A DNA stretch of 64,000 bases. It comes from Oscillospiraceae bacterium. Lineage in GTDB: Bacteria; Bacillota; Clostridia; Oscillospirales; Oscillospiraceae. A program made the translations under genes and the position numbers. Every line of letters starts with the position of its first letter. Within the stretch, counting starts at the first letter, position 1. The notes under the pieces are model-generated. The model was given only the letters and a program-made list of their open reading frames with translations, made no database searches and was not told the DNA's origin. Location: assembly GCA_009780175.1 (NCBI GenBank), contig WRAO01000002.1, positions 62,001 to 126,000 on the forward strand, read 5' to 3'. Positions 57,591 through 64,000 of this stretch are shown piece after piece.

Positions 57591-57593
57591 CCC

Positions 57594-57857
57594 CTATTTT
57601 TCTACCAACTCCAAGGTTAAGTCCTTCACCCGCTGTTCAAAAAAATCTAAAAATACATCGTCATCCTGCAATGTCAGCGCCACTTCTCGCAAGAGGTTCG
57701 GGGTCTGCAGCAGGCGAGGAATCTCCTCCTCGCTCCATTCGCTCAAGGCCAAGACAGACCAGATGTCTTCCAGATAGGACTGTTTAGACCGCTTTGACAA
57801 TTGCACAAGTTCTTTTTCCAACTTTTTCTCCAGGGCTTCTTTTAGCGTGATTATCAT
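57594..57857 (-). CDS. Hypothetical acidic helical protein
   Basis: An 87-residue protein with strong helical propensity and no recognised domain (MIITLKEALEKKLEKELVQL..., DDDVFLDFFEQRVKDLTLEL). Rich in Leu, Glu and Lys, it may form a coiled coil or small helical bundle. It is divergent from a ribbon-helix-helix gene across a dyad-containing intergenic region, so shared control is likely. The role, including any toxin-antitoxin function, is undetermined. Confidence 0.55.
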   Translation of the reverse strand: MIITLKEALEKKLEKELVQLSKRSKQSYLEDIWSVLALSEWSEEEIPRLLQTPNLLREVALTLQDDDVFLDFFEQRVKDLTLELVEK

Positions 57858-57897
57858 ATTCCCACCCTCCGCTCTGCATATTATTTTTCTTACATCA

Positions 57898-57941
57898 TAT
57901 ATTAGATGTCACTTGCCTGTCAATAGACTGTATCTAATATA
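57898..57941. promoter_or_regulatory. Long-spaced inverted repeat between divergent genes
   Basis: TATATTAGAT (57898-57907) and ATCTAATATA (57932-57941), perfect 10-bp arms 24 bp apart. It is a likely operator, perhaps for the ribbon-helix-helix protein encoded next to it; the second arm covers the probable -10 of that gene. Confidence 0.6.
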
Positions 57942-57988
57942 TTTATATCATGCTACCATATATACAAATGCACTCAGGGGGCATGTAT

Positions 57989-58162
57989 ATGGCATCTCCA
58001 AAAAGAGTTTTTACGTTGCGGCTGCATGATGAAGTTTTTGATAAAATTGAAGTTCTTGCAGACGAACAACATCGCTCCATGACAAATTTGATCGAATACA
58101 TCCTTTTATCTTACCTTGCACAGCATGAGAGCGAGCACGGAGAAGTAAACGTGCCGGAATGA
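57989..58162 (+). CDS. Arc/CopG-type ribbon-helix-helix protein
   Basis: A 57-residue protein: beta strand KRVFTLRLHDEVF, helix DKIEVLADEQHRSM, and TNLIEYILLSYLAQ, the RHH fold of Arc-like regulators. The ATG at 57989 lies 7 bases after AGGGGG; two further ATG codons lie upstream. It should bind DNA as a dimer, with the dyad at 57898-57941 as the likely target. It could be the antitoxin of a divergent pair, though the neighbour has no known toxin fold. Confidence 0.75.
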   Translation: MASPKRVFTLRLHDEVFDKIEVLADEQHRSMTNLIEYILLSYLAQHESEHGEVNVPE

Positions 58163-58328
58163 AGGATAAAAAACCTCGGGCAATTCGCCCGAGGTTTTTC
58201 GTAGGGGCAAGATTCTACCCCGCCCGCCGGAATTACAACCGGAATCACAATAGGGCCGCGGGCAGGGTAGAACCCTGCCCCTACGAAAGGCACCGCACAT
58301 TCAATTCGCGCACAGCATAACAGCGTAC

Positions 58329-58606
58329 ACGCCCGAAAGCGACACATCCCTCCGCCGGTCGAGGCGGAACCACATGACCAAAACGCGCACAAGCCAAACG
58401 TCAAAAAGGAAGAGATTTTCAAGAGAAACCAATGGTTTCTCTTGAATTATTTTTTGCCTGCTTTTTGTCAAGACACTATAGTGCATGGCCTAGCCGCTCT
58501 TGGATCCCGCGAAGCGGGAACCTTAGCGCGGCTCGCCAGGTGAAAAGCAGGTCGCTCTCGGCGACACGAAGCAATAGGCCCGCAGGCCTAAGTAGAAATA
58601 CCTGCA
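58329..58606 (+). repeat. Dispersed structured repeat, copy D, with nested module
   Basis: TCCGCC/GGCGGA hairpin, GTCAAAAAGGAAGAGAT, palindromic hairpin with 13-bp arms (58418-58430 and 58434-58446), and CCTGCTTTT ... AAAAGCAGG, with a 69-bp module in its loop (58474-58542). The module begins CACTATAGTG and has a CCCGC-GAA-GCGGG hairpin where copy B has CCGCC-GAA-GGCGG. The right end retains AAGTAGAAATAC. Together with the palindrome at 58260 the gap 58163-58629 is filled. Confidence 0.75.
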
Positions 58607-58629
58607 TGGCACCCGCAAGGCAAAAAACC

Positions 58630-58658
58630 TTGACAAATCCCGTCAATTGCATTATTAT
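58630..58658 (+). promoter_or_regulatory. Promoter of the HTH/hydrolase operon
   Basis: TTGACA (58630-58635) and TATTAT (58653-58658), spacer 17. Confidence 0.82.
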
Positions 58659-58685
58659 CAAATATGGAACCAATGGAGGTGCCTT

Positions 58686-59234
58686 ATGTCCTCAGACATC
58701 TACGACGTATTGCTCAACCCTACCCGCGTGCGCATCATCCAAACACTCTCGCTGAACACACAGGAAACCATCACCGCCAACGAAATCTGCGCCTTCCTCA
58801 GCGACGTACCGCGCACTACGCTCTATCGGCACATCAACGTTTTGATCGAGGCGAATATCCTGCACATCGTCGCCGAACGGAAAATCCGCGGCAGCGTCGA
58901 GCGGACACTTTCGCTCAACATTGCCGAGCTGGAAAAACTGAGCGAGGCGGAAGATGTCCCCGCGGTGGCCTTCCGCTTCCTCATGCTGACCTATGCCAAA
59001 TTCGAAACCTATTTCAAAGACAAGCCCAATAAAAGCCGCGCCTCCATGCCAGACACCATCTTCCTCCGCAATACAATTCTGATGCTGAACGACAAAGAGT
59101 TTCAGAGCTTTCTGGCCGACCTGCGGGACGTGTTTGAAGCCTATACCTTCGAGGGTCCGACAGAAGACCGGAAACCGCGCGATATCTCCTTCATCTGTGC
59201 CCCGCCTGAGCAAAAAGAGGATGACCTCGCATGA
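58686..59234 (+). CDS. ArsR-type winged-helix regulator
   Basis: A 182-residue protein. The first 70 residues form a winged HTH (DVLLNPTRVRIIQTLSL, TANEICAFLSDVPRTTLYRH, HIVAERKIRGSVERT), resembling ArsR or Rv-type HTH_20 proteins; the rest is helical without known ligand residues. The ATG at 58686 follows GGAGGTG. It is the first gene of an operon with a 64-residue protein (ATGA overlap) and a hydrolase, and probably regulates it. Confidence 0.8.
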   Translation: MSSDIYDVLLNPTRVRIIQTLSLNTQETITANEICAFLSDVPRTTLYRHINVLIEANILHIVAERKIRGSVERTLSLNIAELEKLSEAEDVPAVAFRFLMLTYAKFETYFKDKPNKSRASMPDTIFLRNTILMLNDKEFQSFLADLRDVFEAYTFEGPTEDRKPRDISFICAPPEQKEDDLA

Positions 59235-59425
59235 ATATCTTTCTTGCCGTCTCCGCCGCCGAGAGCGCAACGATCGACAACGGCAAATATTGGGCCGCTC
59301 ACCTCGCAAAACTAGGTGAGCATACAGAGACGAAGAGCATCCCCGACAGCACCTACCGCGCCAGAGCACACCATAAAGCCGTCTGCGAAGCGGCGGATCA
59401 ATTCATTCAATCACTCAAACAATAA
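59231..59425 (+). CDS. Hypothetical 64-residue protein
   Basis: Overlaps the regulator gene by four bases and precedes the hydrolase by 13 bases. The sequence (MNIFLAVSAAESATIDNGKY, CEAADQFIQSLKQ) shows no domain that I recognise. Translational coupling and tight spacing support expression. It might be a remnant of a larger enzyme. Confidence 0.5.
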   Translation: MNIFLAVSAAESATIDNGKYWAAHLAKLGEHTETKSIPDSTYRARAHHKAVCEAADQFIQSLKQ

Positions 59426-59438
59426 GGAGGAACTTATC

Positions 59439-60389
59439 ATGGCAAACTACATCAGCGAAGCAATCACCATCGGCAAAGGCACCCCGTGGGAACTGGAAGG
59501 CATCCTCACCATCCCGGCGGAGGCCAGCGCGGCATATCCCGCCCCGGCGGTCGTCCTCGTCCACGGCTCCGGCCCGCAGGACAAGGATGAGACGCTTTTC
59601 GAGAACAAGCCCTTCCTCGAAATCGCCGAATATCTCTCCGCCAACGGCATCGCCGTAATCCGCTACGACAAACGCACCCTCATACACGGCGAACAGATGA
59701 TGGAAACCCTCGGCGCAAATCTCACCGTCTGGGAGGAGACTATCGAAGACGCGATCTTCGCCGCAAACCTCGCCAAAGCCGACCCGCGCATCGACGCCGA
59801 CCGCGTATTCATGCTCGGGCACAGCCTCGGCGGATGTCTCGCCCCGCGCACCCACGTCATGGGCGGCAATTTTGCGGGGCTGATTCTCTTCGCCGCCTCT
59901 CCGCGGCTCTTGACGGATATCATCATCGAGCAAAACAACATGGTACTCAGCTCGATGGAAGATGGGCCCGAAAAAGCCCTCGTGCAAATCCAAGTAGACG
60001 AACTCATCAAAGAAATCCGCACGATTTCGGCCCTGACGGAAGCTGAATCCAAAGAAAAGCTCTTCCTCGGGCAACCCGCCTATTACTTCTGGGAAATGGA
60101 ACAACACCCCTTCGCCGACTATGCGGCCCGCACCGATGTCCCCATGCTCGTCATGCAGGCCAGCAACGACCTCCAAGTGCTCACCAACGTCGATTACGCG
60201 CTCCTGCAAGATCTGCTCGGCAAGAAAGATAACGTAACCTTCAACCTCTACGAAGGCCTCAACCACCTCTTCATGCCCTCCACGGTCAAGCACATCACAG
60301 AGGTCCTGGCAGAATATGAAAAACCCGCACACATCGAGCCAGTCGTGTTGCAGGACATCGCGACATGGGTCCGTTCGTTTGGAGATTAG
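59439..60389 (+). CDS. Alpha/beta hydrolase
   Basis: A 316-residue serine hydrolase. The oxyanion region VVLVHGSGPQDKDET, nucleophile elbow MLGHSLGGCLAPR (Ser about 131), Asp near ASNDLQVLTNVDY, and His near GLNHLFMPS complete a plausible triad. The family resembles dienelactone/acyl hydrolases. The ATG at 59439 follows AAGGAGG. The substrate is unknown; the regulator upstream may sense it. Confidence 0.88.
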   Translation: MANYISEAITIGKGTPWELEGILTIPAEASAAYPAPAVVLVHGSGPQDKDETLFENKPFLEIAEYLSANGIAVIRYDKRTLIHGEQMMETLGANLTVWEETIEDAIFAANLAKADPRIDADRVFMLGHSLGGCLAPRTHVMGGNFAGLILFAASPRLLTDIIIEQNNMVLSSMEDGPEKALVQIQVDELIKEIRTISALTEAESKEKLFLGQPAYYFWEMEQHPFADYAARTDVPMLVMQASNDLQVLTNVDYALLQDLLGKKDNVTFNLYEGLNHLFMPSTVKHITEVLAEYEKPAHIEPVVLQDIATWVRSFGD

Positions 60390-60437
60390 GCCGCAGACAG
60401 AAGAAGCGCCGGAGCAGTTGCTCCGGCGCTTCTTCTG

Positions 60438-60878
60438 TCATTCACAGATCATATCCACATGCGGAATCCCATCTTCCAGATATTCCGCACTCACCGCCCG
60501 GAACCCGACACCCGCATAAAACGGGATTGCATACGTCTGGGCCGAGATTTTGATGCGCGCCTCGTTCCACTCAGTCCGTGTAAAATCCAGTGCTCGTTGC
60601 ATCAGTTCTTTCGCGATACCTCTGCCTCTATAGCCTTCAGCCACCACAACCCGGCCAATCGAAGCTTCCGCGAAGCTGATGCCCCTCTCCAACACGCGGA
60701 GACATCCGACCAGTTCACCATCTTCAAAGGCCATCAGATGATGTGCGGTTTTATCCTTTCCATCAACATCCGAATAAGCGCAGGCCTGCTCGACAATAAA
60801 AATCTCCTGCCGCAGCCGGAGGATTTGATACAGTTCGATATTGGTCAACTCGTCAAATCGCTTCATGACGTAACACAT
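60438..60878 (-). CDS. ElaA-like GNAT acetyltransferase
   Basis: A 146-residue N-acetyltransferase. The start (FDELTNIELYQILRLRQEIF) and VEQACAYSDVDGKD are the ElaA signature; RVVVAEGYRGRGIAKELMQ is the acetyl-CoA motif. The acceptor substrate is unknown. It starts two bases before the end of the DUF2461 gene, on the same strand. Confidence 0.88.
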   Translation of the reverse strand: MCYVMKRFDELTNIELYQILRLRQEIFIVEQACAYSDVDGKDKTAHHLMAFEDGELVGCLRVLERGISFAEASIGRVVVAEGYRGRGIAKELMQRALDFTRTEWNEARIKISAQTYAIPFYAGVGFRAVSAEYLEDGIPHVDMICE

Positions 60879-60880
60879 CT

Positions 60881-61555
60881 CTACACCCCCGGGTCAGGAT
60901 CAGAATCCAGCGTGATGAGGTAATCATAAAACGGCATCAAAAAGCGATATCCATCGACCAGGCGATCTGCCAAGTTCCGAGAGAATATCTCCTCCCCATT
61001 CTGTCCGGCGTGGAGGAGAATCAAGGATTTCTTGTTATACCAATCAGCTGTTTTCTCTGTCGGCGCTTCTTTTTTCCGCTTATACTCCTCCCCGTCCAAC
61101 GCAAACTCGCTCTGTTTGTCCAAGGGGGCGATTAGCTGTTCGAATTTCTTGGGATCCCGGTCAATCCGCGCACGGAGTTTCGCCATCGTGATCGGCTTCG
61201 CCTGATAATAGCCAAGACCATAGCGCCAACCCTCGGGAAAAAGTTCGAACCAGAACACCGGCGTCGCCGTCCACTCTTCGCTGGGCCGCTCCATAGAAAA
61301 CCACATGTTGCACCGATATGGTTCCCCGTCTCGCACGCGCCGCGCGTCTTTGTAAATGCGCGAGACTTTATGGATGAGCCCATGGTCCGGATATTCCGCC
61401 GTAATCCGCTCAAACACCTCTCGCCCCAATGCCTTCATTGGGGCCTGGAAATCCTGCTGAAATCTCTCTTTATTCTCCTCAAACCAAACCTTCTGATTGT
61501 TGAACCGAAGCTCCCACATAAAATCAATCGTACGGGACGAAAAACCCTGGAACAT
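60881..61555 (-). CDS. DUF2461-family protein
   Basis: A 224-residue protein of the DUF2461/TIGR02453 family: MFQGFSSRTIDFMWELRFNN at the start, NKERFQQDFQAPMKAL, and YRCNMWFSMER in the middle. Biochemical role unknown. The ATG at 61555 has AAAGGATGG upstream. A frame further up to 61699 is not supported by a start. Confidence 0.85.
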   Translation of the reverse strand: MFQGFSSRTIDFMWELRFNNQKVWFEENKERFQQDFQAPMKALGREVFERITAEYPDHGLIHKVSRIYKDARRVRDGEPYRCNMWFSMERPSEEWTATPVFWFELFPEGWRYGLGYYQAKPITMAKLRARIDRDPKKFEQLIAPLDKQSEFALDGEEYKRKKEAPTEKTADWYNKKSLILLHAGQNGEEIFSRNLADRLVDGYRFLMPFYDYLITLDSDPDPGV

Positions 61556-61773
61556 AGTACCATCCTTTCGATAACGCGCACATAGAATATGAAACCGCAT
61601 ACCCGCCCCGATGGCGCGGACAAGCCAGTTTATTTTACCATGGAACATACCGGATTTCCAGCGCACCGTGCAAAGGCGTTGCGCAATACGTCTATCCACT
61701 TCACTATCTGATCGAGCGATTCGTCAAAAATACGACACCGTTCGGCGTTGTAGTGGCCTCTCATTTTGCCGCC

Positions 61774-63636
61774 CTACACCGCCAGTTCAAATTGGCTATT
61801 GTAAAGCTCCGCGTAAATCCCGCCCCGCTCCAGCAACGCTTTGTGAGTCCCGCTCTCTACAATATCCCCATCCCGCATGACCAAAATGAGGTCCGCATTC
61901 TTAATAGTAGACAGACGATGCGCAATCACAAAAGATGTACGCCCGACCATCAGTTGATCCATTGCGGCCTGAATGAGGTGCTCCGTGCGCGTATCCACAG
62001 AACTTGTCGCCTCGTCCAAAATCAGCATCGGCGCGTTTTGAATCATGGCTCTGGCAATGGTGACCAGTTGTTTCTGCCCCTGTGAGAGGCTGGCCTTCTC
62101 ATTGAGCGGCGTATCATAGCCTAGAGGCAAGGTCTGGATGAAATGATGCAGTCCCACCGCTTTGCACGCGGCTTTTACCTCAGCATCTGTCACCCCTTGT
62201 TTGCAATAGACAATATTCTCCCGAATTGTGCCTTCAAACGTCCAGGTATCCTGCAACACCATGCAAAACTGGTCGTGCACATTTTCGCGCGGCACTTGGT
62301 TGATCGGGATCCCGTCAATCAAAATCTCCCCGGCGTTCAGTTCATAAAACCGCATCAGCAAATTAACGATCGTGGTTTTCCCGGCCCCCGTCGGCCCGAC
62401 AATCGCGACTTTCTGCCCGGCCTTCATCTCTGCGGAAAAATTATGAATGATTATTTTCTCAGGCACATACCCAAACTGCACATGGCGAAACGCAATATCG
62501 CCTTTGACATCGGTCAGGTGTTTTACTTTTTGGCTTTCATTGTCCATCTCCGCCTCGTCAAAAAAGTCAAATACCCGTTCACTGGCGGCGGCTGTTCTTT
62601 GGAGATTCTGAAAAGCCTGCGCGATCTGAGAGAGCGGCTGCGTCAACAGGCGGATATAGATCATAAACGCGACAATCACGCCAAACTGTATGCTCCCATT
62701 CATCGCCAAGAGCGCGCCCACCACGCAGACCGCAACATAGCCGAAGTTGCCGATAAACATCATCAGCGGCATCATCAGACCCGACATAAACTGGCTCTTC
62801 CACCCGCTGTCAAACAGGCGCTCGTTGATCTCCTCAAACACCCGCTTGGCCTCCCGGGACCCGTTATATGCCTTAACCACCTTGTGCCCGGAATACATCT
62901 CTTCAATATGCCCGTTTACAGCACCCAAATCCTTCTGCTGGCGCACGAAATACTTCTGAGACTTCCCCATCACAAAGCCCATGCTCACAAACCCAATCAT
63001 ACTCGCCCCAAGCGCGACGAGGGCCAATATCCAGCTGTTGTAAAACATCATCACAGCCGACCCCGCAAACATCGTAACAGACGTGACAAGGCTCCCAATG
63101 CTCTGGTTCATCGTCTGCCCGATGGTGTCCACATCGTTCGTCACCCGGCTGAGGATATCCCCATAGCTGGTCCGATCGAAATAACTCAGGGGCAGTCTAT
63201 TGATTTTCTGCGAAATCCCCGTGCGCATTTTCTGGCTGATTCTCTGCGTCACCGTCGCCATCATATATCCCTGCGAAAAGTTAAGCAAGAGCGAGGCCGT
63301 ATATAGTCCAACCAGCAGCAAGCCAATCCGACCCACCGCGCCCAAGTCAATCGCACCGACCATCGGCGCCCCGTCGATCAGCGCGGGTAGACCATATATG
63401 ATCTCATTCGTCATCGCCCCCAGCCGATCCGGGCCGATAATCTGCATCACCGTGCCCATTCCGGCCAAAACAAGGGCAAGCGCAACCACTGGCATATCTG
63501 TTCTGCAATAAGCAATCAGCTTACCCCAAGTCTCGCGAAAATTCTTTGGCTTTTCTACCACGCTTCCGAGTCCGGAGCCTCTGAAACCGGGCCCCTGCGG
63601 ACCTCGTTGGCCTCTGTTCGTCTCTTGTCCACTCAC
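61774..63636 (-). CDS. ABC exporter half-transporter, catalytic subunit
   Basis: A 620-residue half-transporter. After a Gly/Arg-rich N-terminal tail (about 30 residues, GQRGPQGPGFRGSGLG) come six spans and an ATPase: Walker A GPTGAGKTT, signature LSQGQKQ, Walker B LILDEATSSVD with catalytic Glu, and AHRLSTI with the switch His. The GTG start overlaps the partner's stop codon. It is the active half of a second heterodimer. Confidence 0.93.
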   Translation of the reverse strand: MSGQETNRGQRGPQGPGFRGSGLGSVVEKPKNFRETWGKLIAYCRTDMPVVALALVLAGMGTVMQIIGPDRLGAMTNEIIYGLPALIDGAPMVGAIDLGAVGRIGLLLVGLYTASLLLNFSQGYMMATVTQRISQKMRTGISQKINRLPLSYFDRTSYGDILSRVTNDVDTIGQTMNQSIGSLVTSVTMFAGSAVMMFYNSWILALVALGASMIGFVSMGFVMGKSQKYFVRQQKDLGAVNGHIEEMYSGHKVVKAYNGSREAKRVFEEINERLFDSGWKSQFMSGLMMPLMMFIGNFGYVAVCVVGALLAMNGSIQFGVIVAFMIYIRLLTQPLSQIAQAFQNLQRTAAASERVFDFFDEAEMDNESQKVKHLTDVKGDIAFRHVQFGYVPEKIIIHNFSAEMKAGQKVAIVGPTGAGKTTIVNLLMRFYELNAGEILIDGIPINQVPRENVHDQFCMVLQDTWTFEGTIRENIVYCKQGVTDAEVKAACKAVGLHHFIQTLPLGYDTPLNEKASLSQGQKQLVTIARAMIQNAPMLILDEATSSVDTRTEHLIQAAMDQLMVGRTSFVIAHRLSTIKNADLILVMRDGDIVESGTHKALLERGGIYAELYNSQFELAV

Positions 63637-64000
63637 AGCGCTAGCTCCTCCTCGCTCAATTGACTCATCGCAATCTGCCGATAGACCTCACACTGTTGCA
63701 GCAACTCTCTGTGGCGGCCATGTCCCACAATTCTACCCTCATCCAGCACAATGATCTGGTCGGCGTCTAAGATAGTCCCAATGCGCTGCGCCACGATCAT
63801 GCTGGTGACGCCCGCCGTCTGCTGTTTCAGTTCGCTCCGCAGAACCCGGTCGGTTTTATAGTCCAGCGCCGAAAAGCTGTCGTCAAAAATATAAATCTCA
63901 GGCGCCCGGCAGACCGCGCGGGCAATCGAAATCCGCTGTTTCTGCCCACCGGATAGATTCGTGCCGCCCTGAGCAATCTCGGCTACGTAAGTACCTTCCA
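63633..64000 (-). CDS. ABC exporter half-transporter, degenerate subunit (partial)
   Basis: Only the last 122 codons lie in the window. The signature is LSGGQKQRISIARAV, Walker B is IYIFDDSFSALD with Asp in place of Glu, and the switch is VAQRIGTI with Gln in place of His. These match the degenerate subunit at 39184. It ends SQLSEEELAL and overlaps the next gene by 4 bases. Confidence 0.92.
   Translation of the reverse strand, partial: EGTYVAEIAQGGTNLSGGQKQRISIARAVCRAPEIYIFDDSFSALDYKTDRVLRSELKQQTAGVTSMIVAQRIGTILDADQIIVLDEGRIVGHGRHRELLQQCEVYRQIAMSQLSEEELAL

Overview
The window is a gene-dense, GC-rich chromosomal segment of a Gram-positive bacterium, most likely Bacillota of the class Clostridia. 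Four things point there: RNase J, a Jag/YidC/RnpA/RpmH block, a T-box leader in front of leucine genes, and a CIRCE operator in front of groESL. BMP-type nucleoside transport and heterodimeric ABC exporters fit as well. I see no prophage, CRISPR array, rRNA operon or intact insertion sequence. Two tRNA genes (Asp, Thr) are present.

Layout. 0.3-2.4 kb: proline synthesis (proB, proA). 2.4-7.6 kb: a small membrane peptide, a DUF3810 metalloprotease-like protein, a BaiN-type flavoprotein and an XpaC/TelA/LemA operon. 7.7-9.7 kb: a promoter with a structured RNA that resembles 6S RNA, then rpe, a membrane protein and recR. 9.8-14.4 kb: an AT-richer orphan gene, a SAP-domain protein, RNase J, an ArsC-like protein and two small XRE regulators. 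14.9-19.7 kb: leuA-leuC-leuD-leuB behind a T-box with a CUC (Leu) specifier. 19.9-25.7 kb: a YtvI-type permease, hom, lysC, a membrane protein, a zinc-ribbon protein and a WYL regulator. 25.8-29.1 kb: rpmH-rnpA-yidD-yidC-jag. 29.3-36.7 kb: tyrosine phenol-lyase, groES-groEL, a lipid kinase, a VTC/DUF4956 pair and an RNA methyltransferase. 36.8-46.4 kb: a short MscS channel, a Bax-inhibitor-like protein, and a BmrR-like MerR regulator divergent from a five-gene ABC operon. That operon includes a GntR-DNA-binding/ABC-ATPase fusion. 46.4-49.1 kb: a frameshifted small gene, a candidate ncRNA, two tRNAs, a DMT-type transporter and deoC. 49.2-56.4 kb: a nucleoside uptake and salvage operon (BMP lipoprotein, ATPase, two permeases, cdd, punA, udp). 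56.6-64 kb: a DUF2975/HTH unit with a Fur-box-like site, a ribbon-helix-helix protein, an HTH/hydrolase operon, GNAT and DUF2461 proteins, and a second heterodimeric ABC exporter cut by the window end.

The most interesting non-coding content is a family of four dispersed intergenic repeats (about 18-224, 14551-14810, 47003-47196, 58329-58606). All four share stem-loops with compensatory changes, and two carry the same nested module of about 70 bp in one loop. Two candidate structured RNAs, at about 7764-7932 and 46669-46875, also stand out. Regulatory sites that can be read directly include a MerR-type promoter with a 19-bp spacer, a WYL-regulator operator repeated at two promoters, CIRCE, and a near-perfect Fur box.

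All calls come from reading the sequence. Family names rest on recognised motifs, not on database searches.
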